DNA of 64,000 nucleotides from Rhodotorula mucilaginosa (lineage: Eukaryota > Basidiomycota > Microbotryomycetes > Sporidiobolales > Sporidiobolaceae), in contig CP137870.1 in NCBI GenBank assembly GCA_034406715.1, positions 868,001 to 932,000 of the forward strand, given 5' to 3'. The position numbers were made by a program, and so were the translations under genes. Of this stretch, positions 10,961 through 21,557 are shown in pieces (positions within the stretch are counted from its first letter, which is position 1; each line of letters starts with the position of its first letter). The notes under the pieces were generated by a model. That model was not told where the DNA came from. It worked only from the letters and a program-made list of their open reading frames with translations, and did not search any database.

Positions 10961-12368
10961 ATGGTCTCTATCCCTTTCGTGTCGCGCGTCGGACCCGTCG
11001 CCGCGGTCAACCCAGAAAACTTGCCGACTCGAGGAGCAGCAGTCCTCGCGCAATCCACTCTCGCAGCCTTGTCCGGACTCGTCTTTCAGAGCGGGATCTC
11101 CGCCATGTCCTATCCGACAGACGTGACACGCGATATCCTGCCCAAGGTAAGTCTCATGCATGAATCCCCGTTGCTTCCGACGGGTTTCTTGCCACCCCAC
11201 GTTCCGGACCTGGTCTCGTTGGCGGGACATGAGTATCTGACCCGGAGTTCCCTGCCCTCAGAATATCCATTCTCATAATGACTGTGAGCTTTCAATGCAT
11301 CCTTTTCTGACCCGTTGGATGAGAGGCTGATGAAACTCGAAACCAGATTGGCGCAAAGTGCCCCTCTTCGATGCGCTCAGCGTCGGATGCAAGAGTGTCG
11401 AAGCGGACGTTCACCTGATCGACGGAGAGCTGCTGGTGCGCGCCTTCCCCTTTGACACATGAGCTTAGGTCTGACCGGGCGGGAAGCTTACAGGTCGGCC
11501 ACACTCGCGTCTCGCTTTCCCACCCGCGAAGCCTCAACAGCCTGTACCTCGGTAAGGCTCTTTCGCCAGGGGATCAGCGTTTAGCTCTTACTCACTATCC
11601 GTGCATGCCTCAGATCCGATCATGCAGCTGCTGCGGCTACAAAACCCGACGTCCGCGTACAGTAATGCCAACGCAAGCATGACCAAGTGAGCTCGCTCAC
11701 CTTCCGCCTTCCAACGCCCCAGCTCGCCGTGCTGACATCGTTTGACTGCTACAGCGGAGTCTTCGACATGGACCCGAGCACATCCCTCCAACTCATCATA
11801 GACTACAAGACCGAAGGAAGCGCATTACACGCGGCTGTCATTGACGCACTCGCCGAATACCGCTCGCTCGACCTGCTCACCCACGTCGACATGACGAACG
11901 CGAGCTCGCCGACTCTTAACGTCCGACCTTTGACCGTCGTCTGCTCCGGCAACTGTCCGCTCGCCGCAGTCGACGCACAGACTCCGATCCGAGACGTCTT
12001 CCTCGACGCGCCACTGATCGACATCGCCAACTCGAGCTACACGAGATGGAACAGCATGTTGGCGAGTACGAGTTATCGCAAAATGGCGGGTTGGGGCAAC
12101 TCGTTCGACGTCGATGGCGAGATGGCGGCCGAGATCAAGAACTTGGTTCAGATCAGTCGAGAAAAGGGCATCCCGAGCCGATTCTGGGAGACTCCGGGGT
12201 GCGTCGTCAGGCCTTTCTGCAGTCCCTCGAGCCTGAGGCTGACGAATCCTTCTTCTACGACTCGCCAGTTGGCCTGGGTTTGCGCGCGACAAGGTCTGGA
12301 AAGCCATGCTCGATCTCGGCGTCGACTGGATCAACGCCGACAACCTCAAGGCGGCCAGCGAGGTATAG
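10961..12368 (+). CDS. AIM6-like PLC/GDPD-fold phosphodiesterase
   Basis: Seven exons: 10961-11146, 11262-11283, 11347-11435, 11494-11551, 11614-11686, 11755-12198, 12269-12368; 323 residues. The core follows fungal AIM6 (altered inheritance of mitochondria 6), a relative of glycerophosphodiester phosphodiesterases: IHSHNDYWRKVPLFDAL carries the first catalytic His and Asn, SVEADVH supplies the metal-binding Glu and Asp, and VGHTR holds the second His. The strand order then runs LQLIIDYK, LTVVCSG and ends VDWINADNL. A hydrophobic N-terminus (residues 25-45) may be a membrane or mitochondrial targeting segment. Exon 2 is only 22 nt and encodes HSHND itself, so missing it would remove the active site. 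The yeast function of AIM6 is not established. Confidence 0.85.
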
Positions 12369-12641
12369 AGATCCTGCTCGGTGGGGGTAGTCTCACGTCT
12401 CTGGAAGTCTCGCGCCGCTTTACTGTATCCATCATCTTATGTGCTTGAGTTCGCATGTTGTATTCTCAACATCCGCTCCCATTATCTTCTGCATCATCTC
12501 CTGCATCAACGGTTGTACCTCTCGCTTAGCATATACGAAATGAAATTCTCTCTGCCAAGCCCCTCAAAAACGTTGAGAAATTAGGTAAAAACTGCATGTA
12601 CAAAGCGAAAAGCGACAAGAGGAAGCGGTGGCGAAAGACGC

Positions 12642-14312
12642 TCACTGCTCAAGGAACCAGGCGTACGTGTCGAGCCAAGCTGTGCATGGGCGGCCTTAGC
12701 ACAAGATCTCCTAGAACAGCACCGGCCCATGCCATGTGTGAGGAAGAACGGCTGGACCAGCCCACGTACCTTTCTTCCCGCCGGTTTCGATAACGTCGCC
12801 GTGACAGGGAATGATGCGGTCTGCGGTCAAAGATGTCAGTGCTGCTCTAATAGCCCTCGGTCACTACGGTGCAGAGAGCCATGGAGAGCAAGTCTCCCTC
12901 CTTCCATGACTCCCACCGATGCGCGAGCAAGACCAAAGAGCAGCACTTACCAAAGTCCCAGCCCGCGACCTTTTCCGCCGCCGCCTTCATCCCGACCTTG
13001 TCCTTGCTCGCGAGGTTGTAGATGAAGCGCTGGTGGAGGTGCGTGCCGGGTTGCATGTGCTGCGACAGGAACGGGAGCGAGGAGCGCTTGGTCGAACGCT
13101 CGTACTGCGAGTCAAGCGGGTCAACGGAGGATTAGGCAGTGCTCGGACCAGCTGTTCGCTCCTTAGGAAAGGGACGAGTGTACATACCTGCTCTTTCGGA
13201 GGGAGGTTCAGGAGCAGGTCGGCTTCGATCAGAGTACGGGTCGGCGCGTGCAAGAAAGCAATGTCCTGCGTCGAGCGAAACCGGATACCAGGAGGGTGTT
13301 CAGCCTCGAACTTCCTGCTGAACGCCCATAGTAATGCATTCGCTAACGCACCTCATTGATGAACGCCTTGCCGAAATCGGCACCCTTGATCTCTCCTCCC
13401 GTCGTCGCCTCGAACGGATCCGCGACCGCCTCGCCCGGCTTGCATCCAGCGCCGTACGCAAAGACCTGCGACTCATCGGCGGGGAGCCAACCCTTTTTGC
13501 GCCACGAGTCGACGCCGCGAGCGGGGAAGTAGAGCTTGGCGGCGGGGTAGGCTGTCAGCAAGGAGTGAAGCGCACCCGAGATCAGCTACTCCCAACGGGA
13601 TGCGAAGTGGGCTGCAGCCGATGGACGGTATCTTCTCTCGCTCACCGTCGTGGTACTGCTTCGTGTACATCCCATGCTCGGCGTCGAGCTGCGAAACCCG
13701 AGCAGCCGCTGTGAGGATCTCCGAAGCGGAATCCGAAAAGAGACTCTCTGCCGACGCACCATCACAATGTGCTTGATCGGTCCGAGCTCGGCCAAAGTCT
13801 GGAGCGTCGAAGGCGTGAGAGGGTGCGAGGCCGCAAGCCAGACGGATCCGTCCTGGAGTTTCACAGCCGTCTGTGCAGGAAACGGTCGAATGCCGACGGC
13901 AGGTCAGCCTGGACAAAACGTCCCCGGATGAACATCCAGCCGTTCGCCTGTTCTGCACTTACGGAGCGTCCTCCGAAGGGGACTACGCCCATCCTCGCGA
14001 ACGGGACCGAGAAGATTGTGGTCGAGTCGTCGAGTTTGCGGATCTGTCGGCGGATGCGCGTGAAAGCGGGTCAGCGTTACGCCCTGGCGCCTGCAGAATC
14101 GCTCGGACCGCGGTGAAGTCCAGCTCCGTCTAATAAGATCCCTTCTGAGACCCCTGTGCCAGGCAGCGACCCCCAGCGCGTGCGACGAGGTGTAGACGGT
14201 CGCATGACCTCATCCGCGATGATGAGGCTGCGAGAGCAGGATGGAGAGCTGTACGCACGATGAGCTCCGGGTTCTCGGGCGCGGGGGCGTTGACAGAGGT
14301 CATGGTGGCCAT
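12642..14312 (-). CDS. DUF4336-family protein (metallo-beta-lactamase-like fold)
   Basis: Ten exons: 14312-14259, 14129-14109, 14043-13963, 13870-13760, 13688-13646, 13551-13352, 13265-13188, 13104-12951, 12820-12770, 12679-12642; 276 residues, normal for fungal DUF4336 proteins. Family landmarks in order: FGGRSTAVKLQDGSVW, LGPIKHIVM, LDAEHGMYTKQY, YPAAKLYFPARG, DIAFLHAPTRTLIEADLLLN and, near the C-terminus, RIIPCHGDVIETGGKKAW. The layout resembles a metallo-hydrolase fold with a reduced metal site; no reaction is established. The donor of exon 2 (GTCCGA) is weak and that seven-codon exon is the least certain part. It is convergent with the AIM6-like gene, 273 bp apart. Confidence 0.83.
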
Positions 14313-14834
14313 TCCTGTATAGTCTCTGGTGGTAGGATCGTGTAGAGAGTGTAGAGGTCAGGTGGAAGGTCGATGCAGATCGGTCAAATCCGATTTGTAT
14401 TAATCAAGCAATACAAAGCGCATCAATACAAGGTGGCTCAATTATCATCAGGTGCGGTTTGACCTCGATGCATACGCTGTGCGTTGAGCCGCTATGGCGC
14501 TTTTCTCCTCCGATTCAGTCCTCACTCTACCTGCTACCCGCATGCGCGCCCGTTCATGCTTTGGGCATCGGACCCCGGACGCCTCTCCTCTCCTCGACCC
14601 CGACAATTGACTGCGCTTCGGTCCACGTACTGCCGCTGCATCTGCTGAAGCGATGAGTGCTGAGAGTGTACATGCTGAGCTATGTCGACGCGCATGCGTT
14701 CACAGAGCCCCGCGACCGCGTGACCCAAACTCCTGCGCCTGCACCTCCGCGGCTTGTCCGAACCCGCCGGTCGTTCGCGTTTCCATATGTAGATGCCTGG
14801 TCCTCCACCGTCCTGACACTCTTGATGCTACAAC
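14313..14834. other. Divergent promoter region, DUF4336 and MBL-fold genes
   Basis: About 520 bp between two start codons facing apart. The part next to the DUF4336 gene (about 14390-14450) is AT-richer than its surroundings (AATCAAGCAATACAAAGC). No factor site can be named. Confidence 0.45.
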
Positions 14835-16467
14835 ATGCTGTACAGGCGTTCGTCGTGCACAAGCTTCCCGTCGGACAGCAGCAGCAGCGATGAAGGCTGC
14901 AGCTCGAGTCCCGTCCCTCCCAAGACGCCTCCCTCCACCAAGACGGCTTCGCTACCAGCCAGACCCATCTCGTTCACCTGCCTCGGTACTGGTGGCTCTT
15001 CGGCGCTCCCTTTGATCTCGTGCGTCACCGAGCCGGACAAGGCTTGCCCGAGCTGCTTCGATACGCTCTGGGACCCGACCAGCAAGAACATTCGAGGCAA
15101 CACGGGCGGAGTCATCAGCGTGCCGCAGCCGGATGGAAGCGAGGCGTGAGACTTGTTCGCTCTAGTTGGGGAGTGAGCATGGCCGACTGACCAGAGGCTG
15201 TTGCCACAGGACCATCTTGCTCGACTGCGGCAAGACGTTTCGAGAAGCCGCCCTCAAGTGGTTCCCGCAAAAGGGCTTGCGGCGCATCGACGCGTGCATC
15301 CTCACACGTGCGTGGATCTCTCGCTACTATGTGTCGCATCCGGCTGAAAATCCAGAACTCGCAGACCTCCACGCGGACGCGATTGACGGTCTCGACGACT
15401 TGCGCGCCTGGACGTACAAGTCTGCGATCGAAAAGACCATACCTATCTACTGCACGCGAACGACCTACGACGCGATCGCGGCCGGATTTCCCTACATGAT
15501 CAGCAAGGCGGCCGCATCGGGTGGCGGAGCGCTACCGAGTTTCGATTGGCAGTGAGTCTGGCGCACTCGAACGAGATCTTGCGGCGGAATCGCTCTGTTG
15601 ACGCAAACGCTCGACAGCATCATGCCCGATGATCAAGATTGGGTCATCTGCGGCATCACGATCACGCCTTTCCCGTTCCACCACGGACATTACTTTGATC
15701 CCAGCCGACCTACGAGACCTCTCATCTGCTCCGCCTTTCTGATCGACTCAACCGTATTATACATCTCAGACGTCAGGTATGTTTTCTGATCCCGGTCTTG
15801 GCTCCTGTATGACGCTGACATGCCGAGATGCAGCTACATTCCCGAGGAGCAATGGACCCGGCTGGCCGAATATTGCGCCCTCCCTTCTCAGACCGGCCTC
15901 TTCCCTTCCCTGCCTCGCTCTGGTCCTACCAAGCGACCGTTACCGCGTCTCCAAGCCGTCATCATCGACGTCGGAGACCAGCTCCTCACGTCCGCTCATA
16001 CTCACATCGGCCTGCCCCATGCAATTGCCATCTCCCGCCGCCTCGGAGCGCTTTGCACTTACCTGACAGACTTTTCGCACGGTCCGAAGCACCAGACTTG
16101 GCTGGAGTGGTGCCTGCGATTCGGGCAGGGGGAGACTTCGGGAAGGGAGAAGTACATGGTCAAGCGGCAGAATTCGGTCGTACCCGCTTGGCGGCCGTGG
16201 TTCGAAGGCGAAAAGCCACCGGTCACGGCTGCTCGCAGTCACGAGCACGACTCGCCTGAGATACCTCCGACCGGCTTGAACGACGACCCCGAAGTCTTCA
16301 TCCGCCGTGCATTCGAATCCGTCGAGGATTGGGCAGGCGGCGTCCTCCCCGGGAGGTGGGTCCGGCCGGCTTTCGACGGACTGAAGCTCGAGTGGCAGCG
16401 GTGGGGAGATGGTCGGAGTGGAGTAGACTGGTCTGTCGAGCGGCTTAGAGACGACGGGTATCGCTAA
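14835..16467 (+). CDS. Metallo-beta-lactamase-fold hydrolase
   Basis: Five exons: 14835-15145, 15210-15307, 15365-15551, 15618-15776, 15834-16467; 462 residues. The MBL core begins FTCLGTGGSSALPL; TILLDCGKTFREAA supplies strand 2, and the metal motif reads THLHADAIDGLDD (residues about 136-148, HxHxD), built across the exon 2/3 junction. Further ligands are likely in FPFHHGHYF, YISDVSYIP and THIGLPH. This matches the PhnP/RNase Z-like 'LDCG ... HLHAD' branch of putative hydrolases whose substrate in fungi is unknown. The start at 14835 is the ATG in frame; an upstream exon spliced at 14855-14856 cannot be excluded. The C-terminal 120 residues after HLHAD-type core are lineage-specific. Confidence 0.82.
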
Positions 16468-16648
16468 AGTGCGGACGCAAAGCGCGAGTTGACCTTCTTA
16501 GCATCGATCTTGATTCGCCAGCGGTGAGGATTCGCGGAAGTTGCGAGCGCTCTCGAGAGGAATCGTCAGGATGAGGTAGAGACTACATGTATTTCAAGCC
16601 CGGATCCCGCCAACAAGCCATGCGAATCGGCCCTCACGCAGCCGCAAC

Positions 16649-17425
16649 CTACGTGCTCTCGTCCTCCTGACTGCTGGTGATCTCAGTGATTTTCGCGACG
16701 ACAACTTCCTCCATGAACTCTTGAGCTTTGATGGCGCCCTGCTTGTCCCCGGCGCCGTTGCTAGCGCCCTGCAAGTCGGAGGAGGCGGTCCCCGCGAACT
16801 GTTTGCAGGCAAATCCAACAGACGTGAGCTTTTGCAAATTCGCACCGGTGGTGAGGACACGGCCACGACCCGGTCCGCACTGACCTTTTTCTTGTGGTGT
16901 TTACGGCGGGGAGCGGGCTTGTCGGTGACGCTCAGTGCGGTAGAGGGAGGGGCCGAGGGAGGTGTGGATGCCGTGGTCGTGGTCGCGGCCGCTTCCGAGG
17001 CGCTAGCCGGACTGGCCTCGTCGGCTGGAGTGGGGTCCAGCAACGGGTGCTTCTGCGTCCGCGTACAGCGTCACACGCGTGCATCAGCCTCCTCAGATCT
17101 CGTCGCTGGAGCCCTTGAGGCCGAACGCAGTTTGCCCTCTGGTCGGGACGCACCTGGTCCCAAGCTTTCTCGACCTTTTTAGCCAGCTTCTTGGGCTTGA
17201 TCCCTGGAGTGTCGGAGAGGATCCTCTTGCTCTCGCTCTCGACGTGGTTCTGGAACTCGAGCGAGTAGACGCCGAGGCCGTGACCGTTGCTGATCGCCTC
17301 GACGGCAGAACCTGAAAGGGCCGCACCGTGCAGAGGGGGCTTGTCAGCGCGGTGTAAACGTGCCTTCCACAGTCTTCTGGTGTAGACGCACCCTGCTGAG
17401 GGACTTTCGGCTCTGTCGAGGCCAT
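16649..17425 (-). CDS. Small basic protein, possible degenerate HMG-box (unrecognised)
   Basis: Four exons: 17425-17392, 17311-17154, 17052-16885, 16828-16649; 179 residues. Residues about 20-65 (GVYSLEFQNHVESESKR then PGIKPKKLAKKVEKAW) have the spacing of an HMG box: aromatic start, basic middle, PGI, KK and a closing Trp. A Thr/Ala/Pro-rich linker and a basic cluster (RRKHHKKK) follow, then an acidic, Gln-rich tail ending EDEST. If the HMG reading is right it would be a small chromatin or DNA-bending protein; without the fold call it is simply unknown. It is divergent from another small basic protein 590 bp away whose core looks similar in plan. Confidence 0.65.
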
Positions 17426-18017
17426 AGTGAGGGCTAGAGGTCGGTCTGCGTCATCACCGCGGACAAGCCGAAGGCGTGAGCTTGCCGTACGCGAAGGCTA
17501 TGGCAGCAGCTTTGCGCTGAACAAGATGCAACTTACATAAGTCTCCGCGGCAGTGCAGAGAGACGTCAGTCCGAGCGCGGTGAGGCGATGAAACGAGCGA
17601 GGCGAGAGCAAGAACGACAAGGCGAGGAAAATCGCCTCGGTCACTGCGTTTACCCACTCGGACTGAGAGTTTTGCGGATCAGACACGTGTAATATGGCCT
17701 CAGAAACAGCCTGGACGCAGCGGAAAGCCCCCAGAGGCCGTGTAGAGAGAGACCTAGGCTCGTGCACGCTCGCAATGTCAAACTTGGTTTTCTCGCCCGA
17801 CTCGCGTCGCCGCCCCTTTCCCTCCTTCCCTTCACTCCGCACCCGCTCCCTACTCTAACTTACGCGTCACACCGTGAGCGAGAGACGCGTCTTGAGCAGT
17901 GTAAGACATTAGCAAGGACTGACGAACCTGCTCGTGTTCGCGCTTGTCGTCTGGTTTTCGCGCTCAGTCCTCAACGCTCTCACCCACACCGTTTGCACCT
18001 CAAACACGCTAGTCAAG
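17426..18017. other. Divergent promoter region of two small basic genes
   Basis: About 590 bp between start codons facing apart. Overlapping short frames are present on both strands but none has homology. No named motif seen. Confidence 0.45.
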
Positions 18018-18558
18018 ATGGCCAGGACCAAGTCTTGTGAGTTCACGTGTTCCCTTGCCCTGGACATTCTACGAGCGACTGGGCGCGCTGACCCGTACTT
18101 TGACATCGCTTCCCCCAGCTCCCTCGACCACGAAGAAGGCGTCGGCAGCCCTCGGACCGTGCGCTCGAGCTCATCGAACGGATCTGACTTGCCTAAGCTG
18201 ACCTCCGACGCTGTTGTTACCCGCCCGCAGGATCCCGCCCTACGCGCCTTGGCAAGACTTTCGGACGGTACGTGCAATCTCTCCGCGCTGGGAGTCTCGA
18301 TGGCAAGGGCATGGCTCGGGTTTCGGGCTTACGAACCTGGTCAACGCCACGTACAGCGCGAGGACGCCCGTCTGAAGAAGGAATTTCCCACCCTGAACTC
18401 GAAGCTGCGCAGGAAGAAGATCAGCAAGCTCTACGCGGTACATCGTCGTCGTCTCTGTCCCGTGTCCATTCTCGCTGCAGCGGGCTGACACGGTAGCTCG
18501 CCGGTTCGCCGTACAGGCCGCCAAAGCCGAGAAGGAGAACGCCGAGCACGAAGCGTAG
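18018..18558 (+). CDS. 72-residue basic helical protein (short, multi-exon)
   Basis: Five exons: 18018-18036, 18119-18158, 18231-18267, 18357-18437, 18517-18558; every junction has GT/AG ends and the phases agree, giving 72 residues (MARTKSSPSTTKKASAALG ... EHEA). The core YAPWQDFR, LKKEFPTLNSKLRRKKISKLY reads like a short HMG-type three-helix unit, with basic N-terminus and an acidic end. No one exon exceeds 81 nt, so single-frame searches would miss it. Function is not known; a small nuclear DNA-binding role is inference from composition and the partial HMG resemblance. It faces away from the 179-residue gene upstream. Confidence 0.6.
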
Positions 18559-18669
18559 TGTCACTCCTCCTTCGCCATTGTTGAATCGTTTCGTCGTTCC
18601 CGCCTATACCCTCTCTGCTAGCTTTTCCTCGTGTTGTGTGCAATCTCTGTTTCATCACTGTGCACTAGC

Positions 18670-20790
18670 ATTCTGGAGAGAGCGCACTTAGCAGAGCTTG
18701 GCAGCGTAACGGTGAGCAAAGGCATCGAAAGCACAGAGGAAGCAGTCAGGGCAGGCAAGGTCTGGACCGGAAGGGGACGCCCACGCTCTTTCACACAAAC
18801 AGGAGAGTGACAGCAGGCCTGCAGGGAAGCGTCGAGGACAGAGATCGTCCTGCACAGGCGAGCGGAGGTTTCCAGGAGCGAGAAACGCCACAAAGACAAG
18901 GGTAGCTTGAGCGAGCGAGTCGCTCTCGGAGGGGAGGCGGAGCGTCGCATGCGCGGTGATGAATCCGACCATATAAGAATAGGATGGCTCCTCTCGGCTC
19001 GCTGATTATCGACCCGGCGTGCTATGACCAGAGAAGACTGACTAGAAGAGCTGTGCGACCGACCGCACGCCACACGTCAGCAACCGTTCAGCTCCTTACG
19101 GGCGCGATCACAGGCTGACGAGTCTAGCGAGATGTAGATCAAGACGCACCGAATCCAAGTTCCTGCAGTCATGAGGACGGCTCCCAAAGGTGTCCGTCAA
19201 TCCTGGATCTAGCTACCTGTCCTGTCAGGATACGACAACCCATGTTAGAAAGCAATGAGTATTTCAGTCATCGGCGCGCGAATGCAGAAGCTCAGAGCAT
19301 GGAGTGGGGTCAACTCCTGACGCATCTCTCGCGGTAAAGGAGCAAAGCAACGATCGACTCCGAGAAGTGAGCAGTCCGGGAAAAACGAGCGGCGTCGCGA
19401 GCCGCTTGGCGTAGACCGGATGTTGCGAGATCGCGGGGAGTCCGACTGTGCGTCCTGCATGACATGAAGCTATGTCGGTTAGTCCCAACCTCCTTTCTTG
19501 TGGAGAGAAACGACATGCGTCCGCTTGGGGGAAAAGACGACGCACTGCTGTTGACAACTCTGTTACCAATCGCCATGCCCTGTAGGGAGGGAGCAGGGCA
19601 GCTAGAAATGTCAGCTATCGCGGACGCGTTGCGAGGCAGGTTCGATGAGGTTTGACAGGGAAGAGACGTGACCCCCCTCACCGAAAGTCGCGGCCTTTTC
19701 ATCACCCTGGGCAGTCGCTCCGAGACTACCTGTGTGAGCTTGGCAGAGTATCGTCGAAGCGAAGTCATCGAAAAGAGAGCGGCGAGGGCGAGGCAGTCGG
19801 TAGGGGGCTGAAAGCATGCCGCTCTTGCTGACAGCGGCGGGAGTGGCGGTTGCCTTGCGAATGAGCTTCGAGAGGAGCAGCGTCGGCCCACCAAGGGCGG
19901 CGCAGGTATCAAGGAAGCCGAGCGTCGGGCGGGGGAGCCGGGCGGCGAGCGGCGCAGACCAACGGGACGCCTTACGAGCGAGTTTGCGTTCGTAGCGGAG
20001 GCGTGATGAATGAGCGGTGATGCAATCGATAGTACAACAAAAGAAGAACTTTTCTCGGCGAGCTGCGCGTCTTCCTTGACAATGTGCAAGTGTCGATAGA
20101 CGTCTAGAAGAGCTGTGCGACCGAGCGTGTCTCCCTATCAGCCACTGTTCAGCTCCTTCCGAGCCGAGTCGAGCCGGTACAGAGAGGCCGATCAGATTCT
20201 GGCGAGACGCACCAAGCTCAGGTAGCCTGCGATCATGAGAACACCTCCGACCGGAGTGGACGGTCCGACAATCTTGGTCAGGGCGCCCATCCTGTCGGGA
20301 TGAACACCCCAGGCAACAAGCAATGAGTGTGTCAGTTATCGGCGGCGCGCATACACCAAGACTCAGAGCATGGATAACCGGGGTCAATTTCCCGACGCAC
20401 CTCTCGCGGTAGAGCAGCAGGGCAAAGATCGAACCGGAGAAGAGCGTCGTCCCGGCGATGATGAGCGGCGTTGCGAGCCGCTTGGCGTAGACCGGATGTT
20501 GCGAGATGGCAAGGAGTCCGACTGTGCGCGACGTCCAACAGGAACGGATATCAGTCAGCCCGAACCTGTTTGTATAGGTGGAGAGAGCGACATGGTTGTG
20601 TCCGTCTGGGAGGGAAGAAGCGACGCACTGCCGTTAAAGATCATGTATTGACTCGCCATGCCCTGTGAGGCCAATCGCAGTCAACTGGCAGCTAGACCAT
20701 CTCGCGTACGGCTCACGAGGCCGCCTCGATGAGTCCAGCAGCTCTGAAGGTGGACGGTCCCGCTCACCCAAGTCGCAGCCTTGTCTCCCA
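18670..20790. repeat. Imperfect tandem duplication, two units of about 1.06 kb
   Basis: Unit 1 (about 18670-19730) and unit 2 (about 19731-20790) match by eye in the same order. Shared landmarks are GAGCTTGGCAG (about 18694 and 19737), CTAGAAGAGCTGTGCGACCG (about 19041 and 20105), GTTCAGCTCCTT (about 19086 and 20149) and GAGCCGCTTGGCGTAGACCG (about 19399 and 20477). Unit 2 holds the 3' exons of the intact TMEM256 gene; unit 1 holds a decayed copy. The left parts of both units (18670-19110 and 19731-20150) are non-coding flank as far as I can see, with lower mutual identity. Confidence 0.75.
19125..19725 (-). pseudogene. Decayed copy of the TMEM256/DUF423 gene
   Basis: Reading from 19725 down, pieces equivalent to exons 2-5 of the gene at 20192-21013 can be recognised in order: a GD(E)KAATF remnant of GDKAATW, a MAIGN remnant of MASQYMIFNG, then VGLPAISQHPVYAKRLATPL, which differs from the intact copy in one residue (Pro for Leu) before the frame is lost, and a degraded last exon. 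The first exon and most of exon 2 are missing because the duplication junction lies there, so there is no start codon. Later pieces no longer share one frame and the final exon has lost the stop context. It is a truncated host-gene duplicate, probably silent. Confidence 0.75.
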
Positions 20791-21013
20791 ACCTCGGCGC
20801 GAGCGCATGCGCTCCAAACGCGCCGGCCATGATCCCGCTCGAGGCTGTACGTATGCAGGCAGTTTATGATCAGCGGTCCGCGAAGGTCCGAGAGAGCACA
20901 GGCTCGGTCTCCCTTCTGATGGGAGCGATGACGGACGAAGCCGTGACGAGGAACGTACTGAGCAGGGCGCCGGCTTTCCAAGCGAGGGTAGCAGAAGCAG
21001 GGAAGATGGGCAT
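20192..21013 (-). CDS. TMEM256/DUF423-family small membrane protein
   Basis: Five exons: 21013-20959, 20844-20768, 20662-20629, 20521-20401, 20291-20192; 128 residues, right for this family of four-helix membrane proteins found from bacteria to humans (function not established). Landmarks: MAGAFGAHALAPRLGDKAATW (the AGAFGAH turn typical of DUF423), ASQYMIFNGIGLLAI, LIIAGTTLFSGSIFALLLY and the closing TPVGGVLMIAGYLSLV. The start ATG at 21013 opens MPIFPASATLAWKAGALL, a hydrophobic first helix. It is the intact member of a tandem duplication; the second copy downstream is a pseudogene. Confidence 0.88.
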
Positions 21014-21557
21014 GTCGTTCTGCGTGTGGTGGTCTTCGTTCTGGACCTTTCCGCAATATGCGAAGGAATGGAGGAAGGAAGCAGCTCCACAATCACTCCG
21101 AGCCGAAGTCAAGCCGAGGTGTGGACGGACCATCGAGGCGCTCTGGCCGCTGAGACGTGGGAAAACGATCGCTTCCGGTGGCACATCAAGCTCTTTCTCT
21201 TTGGATGCACCGAAAGTGCGGTACCTAGCCGTTGGAGAGCAAAGCAGCCGTTTCCCAGAGCGGTCAGCCTGACTGCTTTCCGCTCGCATTCTCCTGTTCC
21301 GGCCCTCGTATGGAGCAGCTCTATAGTCTCCCACAGCGTTCTCGAACCACCTCGTCCAGATGCGCCAGACCGTTTCCCGCTCTTTCCCGCTCTCTCATCC
21401 TCGTCGATATTCGATCCGCGGCGGCGGCGCGCATCGCCGGAGTAGCAAGGCGAGCGAGCGCGCAAAGACAACCCTCATTCACGGTTTTGCGAGTTGATTT
21501 AGAGTCGAAACTGTGACATTTCGGACAAGGAGGGTACACCAAGGCCAGGGAGATCGC
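21014..21557. other. Intergenic, TMEM256 promoter and RPS28 3' flank
   Basis: About 540 bp between two minus-strand genes. Nothing gene-like recognised; the segment should hold the TMEM256 promoter and the RPS28 terminator. Confidence 0.45.

Noticed and set aside
18688-18972. 94-codon minus-strand frame in duplication unit 1
   Set aside because: No homology, not preserved in frame in unit 2, and the corresponding DNA there is non-coding.
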